Assembly (NCBI RefSeq): GCF_009720865.1
Contig: NZ_WNLA01000005.1
Location: 244,045-308,044, forward strand
DNA from: Pseudoduganella ginsengisoli
GTDB lineage: Bacteria > Pseudomonadota > Gammaproteobacteria > Burkholderiales > Burkholderiaceae_D
DNA: 64,000 nucleotides
Direction of reading: 5' to 3'
This document shows, piece by piece, positions 1 through 11,000 of the stretch. The stretch's first letter is position 1. The number at the start of each line of letters is the position of its first letter. The notes beneath the pieces are model-generated. The model saw nothing but the letters and a program-made list of their open reading frames with translations. It had not been told where the DNA came from and made no database searches. The position numbers were made by a program, and so were the translations under genes.

Positions 1-3000
1 TGGCCAACGGCATGTCGACCTTGCAAGTGCAAGCGCTGACGTCGACCCAGATGGGCGCCATGTCCACCACGCAGTTCGCAGCGCTGTCGTCCGACCAGAT
101 CGGCGCGATTGAAACGTCCGACATCGTGGGCCTGAAGACCACGGTGATCGCTGCACTGAAGACGGTGCAGATCGCCGGCCTGAACACCGACCAGATCGGT
201 GCACTGACCACCAGCCAAGTCACCGCGCTGACCACCAACGTACTGGCCAACGGCTTCGCCACCAACCAGATCGCTGCCCTGAACAGCGCGCAAGCTGCCG
301 TGCTGAGCTCGCAGCAAGTGGCGAACTTGACGTCGGACCAGATCGCCGCGATGGAAACCGACGACTTCTCCGCGTTGAAGACGTCTGCGATTGCCGGCCT
401 GAAAACCGCGCAACTGTCGGCCCTGAACACCAACCAGGTCGTATCGATGACGACCTCGCAAGTTGCCGCACTGGGCAGCGCGCAAATGGCTGGCTTCAAC
501 ACCGCCGCCATCGCCGCGATGGAAACCAATGACGTGGCCGCGCTGAAAACCGCTGCCATGTCCGGCCTGACGACCGACCAGGTCAATGCGCTGACCACCG
601 ACCAGATCGGCGCACTGACGTCGTCGCAAGTGGGCGGCCTGACCACGAACCAGTTGGCCAACGGCTTGTCGACCTTGCAAGTGCAAGCGCTGACGTCGAC
701 CCAGCTGGGCGCACTGTCGACCATGCAATTCTCGTCGCTGACTTCCGACGCGATTGCCGCGATTGAAACGTCCGACATCGTCGGCCTGAAGACCACCGTG
801 ATCGCCGCCATGAAGACGGTGCAGATCGCCGGCCTGACGACCGACCAGATCGGCGCCCTGGGCACCAACCAGGTGGCGGCACTGACCACCAACGCGCTGG
901 CCAACGGCTTCAACACGGCCCAGATCGTTGCGCTGAACAGCGCCCAGGCTGCTGTACTGAGCTCGCAGCAAGTGGCGAACCTGACTTCGGATCAGATCGC
1001 TGCAATGGAAACGGATGACTTCTCGGCCCTGAAGACGTCGGCGATTGCCGGCCTGAAGACGGCCCAGCTGTCGGCACTGAATACCAACCAGGTTCAGTCG
1101 ATGACGACGTCGCAGGTTGCCGCACTGGGCAGCGCCCAGATGGCTGGCTTCAGCACTGCCGCGATTGCCGCGATGGAAACCCAAGACCTGGCCGCACTGA
1201 AGACCGCTGCGATTGCCGGCCTGACCTCTGACCAGGTTGCCGCAGTCACGACCGACCAGATCGGCAACATGACGTCGTCGCAGATTGCCGCCATGACCAC
1301 CAGCCAGATCGCCAACGGCTTGACCACTGCACAAGTGGTGGCCATGACGTCGTCCCAGCTGGCCGGCCTGAGCACGACGCAGTTCAATGCACTGACGTCC
1401 GATGCGATTGCCGCGATTGAAACAGCGGACATCGTCGGTCTGAAGACCACCGTGATTGCCGCACTGAAGACGGTGCAGGTTGCCGGCCTGACGACCGACC
1501 AGATCGGCGCGCTGAGCACCAGCCAGGCTGCCGCACTGTCCACCAACGCGCTGGCCAATGGCTTCAATACGGCCCAGATCGTTGCGCTGAATACGGCACA
1601 GGCTTCGGTGCTGAGCTCGCAGCAAGTGGGCGCGCTGGGCTCTGACCAGATCGCTGCGCTGGAAAGCGATGACCTGGCTGTGCTGAAAACGTCGGCGATT
1701 GCCGGCCTGAAGACGGCGCAACTGTCGGCCCTGAACACTGCGCAAGTGGTGGCGCTGGGCACCAACCAGGTGGCTGCGCTGTCGAGCGCCCAGATGGCTG
1801 GCTTCAACACGGCTGCGATTGCCGCGATGGAAACCCAGGACCTGGCTGCACTGAAGACGGCGGCGATTGCCGGCCTGACTTCCGACCAGGTGGCTGCCAT
1901 CACGACCGACCAGATCGGCAACATGACGTCGTCGCAGATTGCTGCGCTGACCACCAGCCAGATCGCCAACGGCTTGACCACCGCACAAGTGGTGGCCATG
2001 ACGTCGACCCAGCTGGCCGGCTTGAACACGACGCAGTTCGCTTCGCTGACCTCTGACCAGATCGCCGCGATTGAAACGTCCGACATCATCGGCCTGAAGA
2101 CCACCGTGATCGCCGCCATGAAGACGCTGCAGATCGCCGGCCTGACGACCGACCAGATCGGCGCGCTGGGCACCAACCAGGCTGCTGCACTGTCCACCAA
2201 CGCACTGGCCAACGGCTTCAACACGGCCCAGATCGTTGCGCTGAACACGGCGCAAGCTGCGGTCCTGAGCTCGCAGCAAGTCGGTGCGCTGACGTCCGAC
2301 CAGTTCGCTGCGATGGAAAGCGATGACATTGCAGTGCTGAAGACTTCGGCGATTGCCGGCCTGAAGACGGCGCAATTGTCGGCCCTGAACACGGCGCAAG
2401 TGGTGGCATTCAGCACCAGCCAGATGGCTGCGCTGGGCAGCAGCCAGATGGCCGGCTTCAGCACCGCCGCGATTGCTGCGCTGGAAACCCAGGACTTGGC
2501 TGCACTGAAGACGGCTGCGATTGCCGGCCTGACTTCCGACCAGGTTGCCGCCATCACGACCGACCAGATCGGCAACATGACGTCGTCGCAGATGTCTGCC
2601 TTGACCACCAGCCAGATCGCCAACGGCCTGACTACCGCGCAAGTGGTGGCCATGACGTCGACCCAGCTGGCCGGCCTGAATACGATGCAGTTCAACGCGC
2701 TGACGTCCACTGCGATTGCCGCGATTGAAACGGCCGACATCATCGGCCTGAAGACCACCGTGATCGCTGCACTGAAGACGGTGCAGATCGCCGGCCTGAC
2801 GACCGACCAGATCGGCGCGCTGGGCACCAACCAGGCTGCTGCGCTGACCACCAACGCACTGGCGAACGGCTTTAACACCGCCCAGATCGTTGCCCTGAAC
2901 ACGGCGCAAGCCGCGGTCCTGAGCTCGCAGCAAGTGGGCGCGCTGACTTCCGACCAGTTCGCTGCGATGGAAAGCGACGACATTGCAGTGCTGAAGACTT

Positions 3001-3926
3001 CGGCGATTGCCGGTCTGAAGACGGCTCAGCTGTCGGCCCTGAACACGGCACAAGTGGTGGCATTCGGCACCAACCAGATGGCGGCACTGGGCAGCGCGCA
3101 AATGGCTGGCTTCAACACTGCCGCGATTGCTGCGATGGAAACCAACGACTTGGCAGCGCTGCGCTCGGCTGCGGTGGTTGGCCTGACGTCCGACCAGATT
3201 GCCGCGATCACGACGGATCAGATCAGTGCGCTGGGCTCCAACCAGGTTGTGGCGCTGACCACCAACCAGCTGGCGAACGGCCTGACCACGGCGCAAATCG
3301 TCAACCTGACGTCGAGCCAGCTGGCAGCCCTGTCGACCACGCAGTTCGGTTCGCTGAGCTCCGACCAGATCGCTGCAATTGAAACCACGGACATCAGCGC
3401 GCTGAAGACCACGGTGATTGCCGCACTGAAGACTGCGCAGATTGCCGGCCTGACGAGCGTCCAGATCGATGCGCTGGGCACCAACCAGGTTGCTGCGCTG
3501 ACCACCAACGCACTGGCCAACGGCTTCAACACGGCCCAGATCGTTGCTCTGAACAGCGCCCAAGCTGCAGTGCTGAGCTCCTCGCAAGTGTCCGCGCTGT
3601 CGTCCGACTCGATCGCTGCGATGGAAACGGATGACTTCTCGGCCCTGAAGACGTCGGCGATTGCCGGCCTGAAGACGAGCCAGCTGCAAGCGCTGAATAC
3701 CAACCAGATGGTGTCGCTGACCACCAGCCAGGCGGCTGCGCTGACCAGCGCCCAGATGGGCGGCTTCACCACCGCGGCGATTGCTGCGATGGAAACCAGC
3801 GACCTGGCGGCACTGAAGACCGCGGCGATTGGCGGCCTGACCACGGATCACGTGGCCGCGCTGACCACCGACCAGCTGGTCGGCATGTCGACCACGCAGT
3901 TCGCCGCGCTGAACAGCAGCCAGATC
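1..3926 (+). repeat. Tandem 654-bp coding repeats (218-residue super-units)
   Basis: The LANG-type marker codons recur at bases 3, 657, 1311, 1965, 2619 and 3273, so the period is exactly 654 bp each time. Each unit holds 25 octads plus two 9-residue units (LANGF and LANGL, 81 and 137 residues apart). E-T-x-D octads fall at units 5, 15 and 22. Long stretches are identical at nucleotide level between copies, especially the copies beginning 1965 and 2619. The last copy decays near its end into the C-terminal module. Confidence 0.9.
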
Positions 3927-4928
3927 AAGGCGCTGAACACGCTGCAGATCTCGCAGCTGGAAACGCAAGACATGGCAGCACTGAAGACCGCAACGATCCG
4001 TGCGCTGACTACCACCCAGGTGGCAGGCATCACGACGCTGCAGATCTCGACCCTGGCCAGCACGCAAGTGTGCGCGCTGACCTCGGATCAGATCCAGGCG
4101 ATGACCACGGATCAGATCGGCGCCTTCCACAGCCCGTTCTACACTCCGATCGTGCTGGATCTGGGCAACGATGGCATCGACACCCTGGCCTTCAGCTCTG
4201 GCGTCCAGTTCGACATGACTGGTTCTGGCAGCAAGGCAGGCACGGGCTGGGTGGGCGGCGGCGACGGCTTGCTGGCGCTGGACCGCAACGGCAACGGCGC
4301 CATCGACGATGGCTCCGAACTGTTCGGCTCTGGCACCACGCTGGCGAACGGCCAGAAAGCCGGCAACGGTTACCAGGCCCTGGCTGAGCTGGATACCAAC
4401 GGCGACGGCGCCATCACCAGTGCGGATGCCGCGTTCGGCAACCTGCGTGTGTGGGTGGATGGCAACGCTGACGGTATTAGCGATGCGGGCGAGCTGAAGT
4501 CGCTGGCTGACCTGAACATCAGCAAGCTGAACCTGAACGGCAAGTCGGATGTGTCGCTGAACAACGGCAATATCGTGGGTATGACGTCCACCTACGAAAC
4601 GGCTGATGGCCAGAGCCACGCGGCAGCCGACGTCTGGTTCGCCGGCAGCAGCGTGACGCCGGGTGCAGCTGACCTGCGCGGCAACGTCAGCGGTCTGGTG
4701 CAGTCGATGACGTCCTTCGGCAGCGCGGCGCCAGTCGCAAGCGGTTCGCTGACCCTGGATGCCAACGCCAGCGTCAACAGCAGCGTAGCGACGCTGGCAG
4801 CAGCGATCAGCCAGTTCGACGCGACCAAGCTGAACGGCGCGGCAGACTTGGCGGCCACCGACAGCGACCTGCGTCTGAAGGCCCTGTCCAGCAGCTCCGG
4901 CCTGGGCGGCATCCTGGCTTCGAAGTAA
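1..4928 (+). CDS. Giant octapeptide-repeat type I secretion substrate (5' end outside window)
   Basis: The frame is already open at the left edge (first complete codon at base 3, reading A-N-G-M-S-T), so the true start lies upstream. Almost the whole visible protein is an array of 8-residue units of the form [ST]-[ST]-x-Q-[hydrophobic]-x-A-L, with occasional 9-residue LANGL/LANGF units. Every few units one carries E-T-x-D followed by a K-T unit. From about base 4130 comes a non-repeat module starting PFYTPIVLDL, with several aspartate-rich calcium loops (DRNGNGAIDDG, DTNGDGAITSAD, DGNADGISDAGE) like the C-terminal part of FrpC-type proteins. It ends LRLKAL...GGILASK. No RTX nonapeptides and no signal peptide are visible. 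The linked HlyB/HlyD pair suggests secretion by the type I route. The role is unknown; a surface or extracellular matrix protein is inferred. Confidence 0.93.
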   Translation, partial: ANGMSTLQVQALTSTQMGAMSTTQFAALSSDQIGAIETSDIVGLKTTVIAALKTVQIAGLNTDQIGALTTSQVTALTTNVLANGFATNQIAALNSAQAAVLSSQQVANLTSDQIAAMETDDFSALKTSAIAGLKTAQLSALNTNQVVSMTTSQVAALGSAQMAGFNTAAIAAMETNDVAALKTAAMSGLTTDQVNALTTDQIGALTSSQVGGLTTNQLANGLSTLQVQALTSTQLGALSTMQFSSLTSDAIAAIETSDIVGLKTTVIAAMKTVQIAGLTTDQIGALGTNQVAALTTNALANGFNTAQIVALNSAQAAVLSSQQVANLTSDQIAAMETDDFSALKTSAIAGLKTAQLSALNTNQVQSMTTSQVAALGSAQMAGFSTAAIAAMETQDLAALKTAAIAGLTSDQVAAVTTDQIGNMTSSQIAAMTTSQIANGLTTAQVVAMTSSQLAGLSTTQFNALTSDAIAAIETADIVGLKTTVIAALKTVQVAGLTTDQIGALSTSQAAALSTNALANGFNTAQIVALNTAQASVLSSQQVGALGSDQIAALESDDLAVLKTSAIAGLKTAQLSALNTAQVVALGTNQVAALSSAQMAGFNTAAIAAMETQDLAALKTAAIAGLTSDQVAAITTDQIGNMTSSQIAALTTSQIANGLTTAQVVAMTSTQLAGLNTTQFASLTSDQIAAIETSDIIGLKTTVIAAMKTLQIAGLTTDQIGALGTNQAAALSTNALANGFNTAQIVALNTAQAAVLSSQQVGALTSDQFAAMESDDIAVLKTSAIAGLKTAQLSALNTAQVVAFSTSQMAALGSSQMAGFSTAAIAALETQDLAALKTAAIAGLTSDQVAAITTDQIGNMTSSQMSALTTSQIANGLTTAQVVAMTSTQLAGLNTMQFNALTSTAIAAIETADIIGLKTTVIAALKTVQIAGLTTDQIGALGTNQAAALTTNALANGFNTAQIVALNTAQAAVLSSQQVGALTSDQFAAMESDDIAVLKTSAIAGLKTAQLSALNTAQVVAFGTNQMAALGSAQMAGFNTAAIAAMETNDLAALRSAAVVGLTSDQIAAITTDQISALGSNQVVALTTNQLANGLTTAQIVNLTSSQLAALSTTQFGSLSSDQIAAIETTDISALKTTVIAALKTAQIAGLTSVQIDALGTNQVAALTTNALANGFNTAQIVALNSAQAAVLSSSQVSALSSDSIAAMETDDFSALKTSAIAGLKTSQLQALNTNQMVSLTTSQAAALTSAQMGGFTTAAIAAMETSDLAALKTAAIGGLTTDHVAALTTDQLVGMSTTQFAALNSSQIKALNTLQISQLETQDMAALKTATIRALTTTQVAGITTLQISTLASTQVCALTSDQIQAMTTDQIGAFHSPFYTPIVLDLGNDGIDTLAFSSGVQFDMTGSGSKAGTGWVGGGDGLLALDRNGNGAIDDGSELFGSGTTLANGQKAGNGYQALAELDTNGDGAITSADAAFGNLRVWVDGNADGISDAGELKSLADLNISKLNLNGKSDVSLNNGNIVGMTSTYETADGQSHAAADVWFAGSSVTPGAADLRGNVSGLVQSMTSFGSAAPVASGSLTLDANASVNSSVATLAAAISQFDATKLNGAADLAATDSDLRLKALSSSSGLGGILASK

Positions 4929-4966
4929 TCGGGTAGCGAGCGGGAGCGATCTCGCTTTGCCCTGAC

Positions 4967-5001
4967 AAAACGGCAAGACTGCGGTCTTGCCGTTTTTTTT
5001 T
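4967..5001 (+). terminator. Rho-independent terminator after the first giant gene
   Basis: A perfect stem CGGCAAGAC / GTCTTGCCG with a 4-base TGCG loop is flanked by A residues upstream and followed by eight T residues. It lies 38 bases after the stop codon and separates the first two giant genes into distinct transcription units. Confidence 0.9.
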
Positions 5002-5037
5002 GTTTAAAATATTTTCCTGACGGCATCTTGTTTTTTA

Positions 5038-5043
5038 TATAAA
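5038..5043 (+). promoter_or_regulatory. Possible -10 element for the second giant gene
   Basis: TATAAA lies about 40 bases before the start codon in an AT-rich stretch that follows the preceding terminator. No convincing -35 box is found at 16-18 bases upstream, so this is a weak call based mainly on position. Confidence 0.3.
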
Positions 5044-5083
5044 ATCAAGCTTCCGTCCCTGCCATTAATGCCTGCGAGATAGC

Positions 5084-8000
5084 ATGTTCACGCTTTCAAT
5101 GATGACCAACGCCCAGTTGGCTGCTTTGCCCACTTCCATCATGGCGGGCCTGGACAGTACACAACTGGCGACATTGTCGATTACCCAGCTGGGCCTGTTT
5201 TCTGCTGCACAAGTCGGCGCGATCTCCACCGCAGCCTTTAGTACGATGAACACACAACAGGTGGCGGCGTTGACGGCGACGCAACTGGGCAGTGTGCAAT
5301 CGATGCAAGTGGCGGTCTTGACGTCGCAGCAAGCGGCAGTGCTGAGCGCCACGCAGGCGGCGGCGTTGCCCGCTGCGGCGGTGGGCGGACTGGCGCCGGC
5401 GGGCCTGGCGGGGCTGAGCAATACCGCATTGGCCGTGTTTTCCGCGAATGCGTTGGCGGCGCTGCGGACTTCGGCCATTGTTGCGCTGCGCAGCGACCAG
5501 GTAGCGGCCATCGATGACACGCTGGTGTCGGCATTGACGACGGCGCAGGCCGCTGCGCTGGGCAGTGCGCAAATTGCCGGACTGGATGCGGCGGCCGTTG
5601 GCGCGATGGACGCCGTGGACATTGCCGCGTTGCGTCCAGCTATCGTGGCCTTGCTCAGCAATGCGCAAATTGCCGCACTCGATACGACGCGGTTTGCTGC
5701 GCTCACCACGGCGCAGACAGCCGCACTGAATACGGCGCAACTGGCGCAGGGCGTGACGTCGAACCAGGTGGCGGCGTGGAGTACCGCGCAAGCCGCCGTA
5801 CTGGGCAGTGCGCAATTGTCGGCTTTGTCCGTGACATCGCTGGCGGCGCTGCCGACCAAGCTGATTGCCGCCTTGAAGCCCGCCACGCTGGCGGGACTGA
5901 CGACGGCGCAGGCCGGCGGCTTGTCGGCATCGCAAGTGGCGGCCCTGACGACGGCGCAAGCGGCTTCGCTGGATAGTTCTTCGGTGCGCGCACTGGGCGC
6001 CACCGGCGTAGCGGCGCTGGAAAGCATCGACCTGGCGGCGCTGAAAACCAATGCCATTGCAGGCTTGACGTCGGCGCAGGTGGCGGCGCTGGGCACGGCG
6101 CAAATCCGCGCCATGAAGACGTCGCAAATCGCGGCGCTGGGTACCTTGCAACTGTCGGAAGGCTTTGACATTACGCAGGCCGGGGCGCTGACATCGGCGC
6201 AATTTGCCGCGCTGAGCGCTGCGCAATTCGCTGCCATGCCGGACGACCTGTACACCGTGCTGGATACGGCCGACGTGCGGGCGCTGGCCGTGGCCGCGAT
6301 CGGCAAACTGTCATCGGCAGACTTGTCGCACTGGAGTACGGCGCAATTGCAGGCGCTGAATTCAGCGCAGCTGGGCGGCCTGGCTTCCACAGCCGTGGCC
6401 GGCTTGTCATCCGCTCAAGTGGCGGGCTTGGGCACGCTGCAAGTGTCGCGGCTGTCGGCTGCGGCGCTGGGCATGCTGTCGAGCGCCGCGCTGGATGGTT
6501 TGAGCAGCCAGCAAATTGCCGCTATCAGCCCTGCCACGCTGATTGCCGTGCCGACTGCGCAACTGGCGCACCTCGATACCGCGCAAATCGTGGCGCTGAC
6601 CACCGTGCAAGTGGCGGCATTCAAGGCCGCCACGATGGCCGCGTGGAATACCGAACAACTGGCCGCGTTTGAAACGCGCGACCTGGCGGCCATGCCGGCC
6701 GCAACATTTGTCGGCATGTCGACAGCGCAGCTGGCATCGCTCAGCACGGCCGCCATGCGCGCCATGACGCCAAGCCAGGCTGCCGCATTGACGACCTTGC
6801 AGTTGAAAAACGGCCTCACCACCGATCAGGTGGCGGCGTGGACAACGGCGCAACTGGCGTCGCTGTCCGCCAATCAAGTGATGGTGTTGCCGGGTTCGGC
6901 GCTGGTCAGCATCGCCGGCCTGAAACCGTCCGGCATTGCTGCATTGAATTCTGAACAAGTGAGCGATTTGTCGACGCTGCAGCTGTCGATGCTCAATAGT
7001 GCGCAAATCGCTGCGCTGACGACGGCAGCGCTGGCTGGATTGTCCACGGCGCAATTGCGTTCGCTGTCTGCGCTGCAGGCCAGCGCGCTGAGCGCCGCGC
7101 AATTGAATAACTTGCCGGAAGACGTGTTGCCGGGCCTGGGCAGCGAAGAAATCGCCGCCCTGAAGCCCATCGTGCTGAACGGCTTGAAAACTTCCGTGCT
7201 GGAAGCGCTGGATACTGCGCAAATCACGTGGCTGACCACGTTGCAAGCCGCAGCGCTGGGCAGCAGCCAACTGGCGGCGCTGGGCGCGGCAGGGCTGGCC
7301 GTGATGGAAACGGCGGACGTGGCGGCGCTGGCTGCGGCCACCTTGTCCAAGCTGGATGTGTCGCTGCTGCAAGCGCTGCCAAGCGCCTCGCTGCGCGCCA
7401 TGACGACGCAGCAATTAGTGGCATTGACGACAGCCCAGCTGGCAGGCTTGTCCACCAGCCAGCTTGCCGCGCTCAGCTCGCTGCAACTGGTGGCGCTGAG
7501 TTCTTCGCAATTTGCCGCCTTGCCGGGCAGTCCGGCAGATTTCCTCGGGACGGCAGCGCTGGCCGGCTTGAAACCCGCGCTGCTGGCTGGCTTGTCGTCG
7601 GCAGAATTGGCCGCGTTTGGCACGCACCAGATTGCCGCGTTGGGTTCGGCGCAATTGGCGGCCCTGTCCAGCGCCGGCCTGGCCGGCTTATCGACGGACC
7701 ACATCCGCGCATTGACCAGCACGCAATTGGGCATGTTGCCGCCGGCTGTGCTGGGCAATTTGCCCACTGCGGACATTGCCGCGCTCGATACCCGTCAATT
7801 GGGATTCTTGCCCACCACCGCCATTGCAAGCCTGACATCGGTGCAATTGGCCGCATTTGGCACCGAACAAATCGTTGCGCTGACGACGGCGCAGGCGGCA
7901 GCGCTGACGTCGCGCCAGATTGCTGCGCTGGATTCGTCAGATCTGGCAGTACTGGAAACGTCTGATTTCATGGCATTGAAAGCCAGTGTGCTGGGCGCGC

Positions 8001-11000
8001 TGACGTCGATGCAACTGGCCGGGCTGGGCACCACGCACGTGCGCGCCATGTCCAGCACGCAGTTGGCGGCGCTGAGCACGGCGCAATGGGCGACCGGCTT
8101 TACCACCACCCAGCTGGCAGCGCTGACGCCGGCGCAACTGGCCGCATTGAACACGGCGCAATTTGGCGCGTTGCCGGGCGGCCCGCTGGCTTATCTCAGC
8201 ACGGCAGCGATCCTGGAATTGAAAGCGTCGATGCTGGGCACGCTGGCATCGCAGCAAGTGGCGCAACTCGCATCGAACCAGTTAATGGCCTTGCGCAGCG
8301 ACCAGATTGCTGCATTGTCCGTGGCCGGCATTGCCGGGCTGGACGATGCACAAGCCGCGTATTTGAACTCCTTGCAAGTGGGCGCGCTGAGTTCCCGCCA
8401 GGCGGGCGCCTTGTCGTCCAATGCGTTGTCGGGGATGGATCCCACGCAAATTGCGTGGCTCAAGCCGCTGGCGGTGGCGGGCCTGTCGTCGCAGCAGCTG
8501 GGATGGCTGAGCGAAGGCCAGCTGGCTTACCTGACCACGGCGCAAGCGGCGGCACTGACCAGCGCGCAAGTGGCGGCATTGAGCACTACGGCATTGCTGG
8601 CGCTGGAAACCAATGATGTCGCCGCGTTGAAAGCCAATGCGATTGCAGCGCTGACGACAGCGCAATTGCGCGCACTGGACGACGAAGCGCTGTTGGCGCT
8701 GACGTCGCTGCAATTGATGGCATTGACGACGTCGCAACTGGCCAATGGCGGCCTCAGCACGGCACAACTGGTGGCGTTGACGACGGCCCAGTTGGCGGCG
8801 TTCAGCAGCAGCCAGTTTGCTGCGCTGCAGACGGCGCCGGCTTCGTTCCTGGATGGCAGCACGATTGCCGGGTTGAAGACGTCGATTTTGGGCAGCTGGA
8901 ATTCCAAGCAAGTGGCGGCGCTGACGTCGGAACAATTTGCTGGTCTGACATCGGCGCAAGTGCTGGCGTTTTCGTCGGCCGGGCTGGCGGGGTTGTCCAC
9001 GGATGCGATCGCCGGATTGCAAACTGTGCAGGCTGCCGCGCTTGGATCGCAGCAATTGCGGGCGCTATCGACGGCAGCGCTGGCGGCGCTGACGCCAGAA
9101 ATATTGGCGAAGTTGAAGCCGGGTGCACTGTCCGGCTGGAACTCCAGCCATGTCGGGGCTCTGACGACAGACCAGATTCTTGCGCTGACAACAGCGCAGG
9201 CAGCTGCATTCGATGCCACCCAAGCGGCCGCGTTGCGAACCGATGCCTTGGCGGCGCTGGAGTGGGAAGATTTGAAGGCATTGCGGACGGCAGCCGTTGC
9301 TGTCCTGAGCACCGCACAAATGGCTGCGCTGAACGAGTTGCAGGTTGCGGCAATGACGTCTGCACAGTTCGCCGCCCTGTCGACCAGCCAGTTGGCATTG
9401 GGATTGGCGACGGAAGATTTTGTCTTCTTGAACTCGCAGCAATTGGCTGCCCTCGACAGCCGGCAATTCAATGCATTGCCAACCGCTGACCTGGCGGTAT
9501 TGCCATACGTGTTGGAAGGCATCAAGCCGGCAGTCATCGCTGCCTGGACAACGCGGCAAATTGCTGCGCTGAACTTCTTGCACTTCATGGGGTTGAAGTC
9601 GGAGCAAATTGCTTCGCTGTCGACGTCGGCCATGACGGCCCTCGATAGTACCGACATCATCAGTCTCACCAGCAATCAGGTCGGCGCACTGTCGGCAGCA
9701 CAGTTGAACGCGTTGTCAACGGATACAATGCTGGCTATCTTCGACAACAACTACCCAGCCCTGAGTACCGCTGCCATCGCTGGTTTGAAAGGGGAGCATG
9801 TAGCAAACTGGGACAGCTTCCGCGTGTGGGAACTGTCAACCCGGGAAATTGCGGCACTGACGTCGCAGCAAATGGCTGCCTTGTCGACGGATGGCATCCT
9901 TGGGCTGGAAACGCAAGACGTGGCCGTGTTGCGTACGTCAGCGATAGCCGCACTGACGACTTTGCAAATCGAAGCGTTGCCGTTCTATCTGGTCAGCCAG
10001 TTGACTGCGGCGCAAATCGCTGCAATGAACACAGCCCAGTTCGCGCATTTGACTTCGGACCAAACCGCCTTTTTGACGTCTGCGCAGTTCGCCACATTGA
10101 ATACGGCGCAATTAGCGGCATTGAGCACGGATGCGCTGCCGAACCTTAGTCTGTCTGCGCTGAAAGGATTGAAGACCAGCGCGATCAGCGCATTGAAATC
10201 CGCGCAAATCGCTCAACTGAGCGCGTCGCAACTGGCAGAACTTTCCGCTCTGCAATTCGGTGCATTGTCGCCGAATGCAATCGCCGGCTTGAACAGTTCG
10301 CAAACATATTTGCTGACAACGGCGCAAATCGGCGCCTTGTCGTCGGCGCAAGTGGCTGCATTGCCGTCAGGGGCATTGACGTGGACCGATATGCTGGCAT
10401 CGTTGCGCAGTAGCGCTATCGCGGGGCTCAAGACAGCGCAAATAGCTGAGCTGGGAACGTATCAAGTGATGCTGCTGACTTCGCAGCAAGCTGCTGCGTT
10501 GACGTCGGCGCAGTTGGCAGCGCTGACCACGGACGCGTTGCCGTCAATTGAAACCCAGGACTGGCGCGCGCTGGCGCCAAGCGCACTGGCCGGCCTGACT
10601 ACTGCCCAATGGGATGTACTGCCCTCCGACACCCTGGCGCAAATCACCACCGCGCAAGTGGCAGGGCTGTCGACCAAGCAACTGAGCACATCCTTCGGCA
10701 CCAGACAAATCGCCGCGCTGCAATCCGTACAAATTGCCGCGCTCAGCAGTGCGCAATTCCGTGCATTGCCGAGCACGGCAATTTCCGCCATGAGCACGGC
10801 GTCGCTGCTGGGCTTGCGCACCAATATGCTGGCGGCGCTGACGGCGACTCAGCTGGCCGGCATGACGACTGACCAGGTGGCCGCGCTGGCCTCGTGGCAA
10901 ATTCAAGCCTTGAGCGCGGATGCATGGTCCGGTTTGAATACGGACCAGATCCACGCGCTGACAGTGACCCAGGCACAGGCATTGAAGTTCAAGCACTTGT

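Noticed and set aside
1094..2983. Long antisense open frame in the first giant gene
   Set aside because: Same explanation as above: an antisense shadow of the repeat with period-specific composition, not a coding gene.
1..3926. CRISPR-like repeats from the regularly spaced identical stretches
   Set aside because: The repeats are in frame, 654 bp long and encode a continuous protein; no spacers or cas genes are present.
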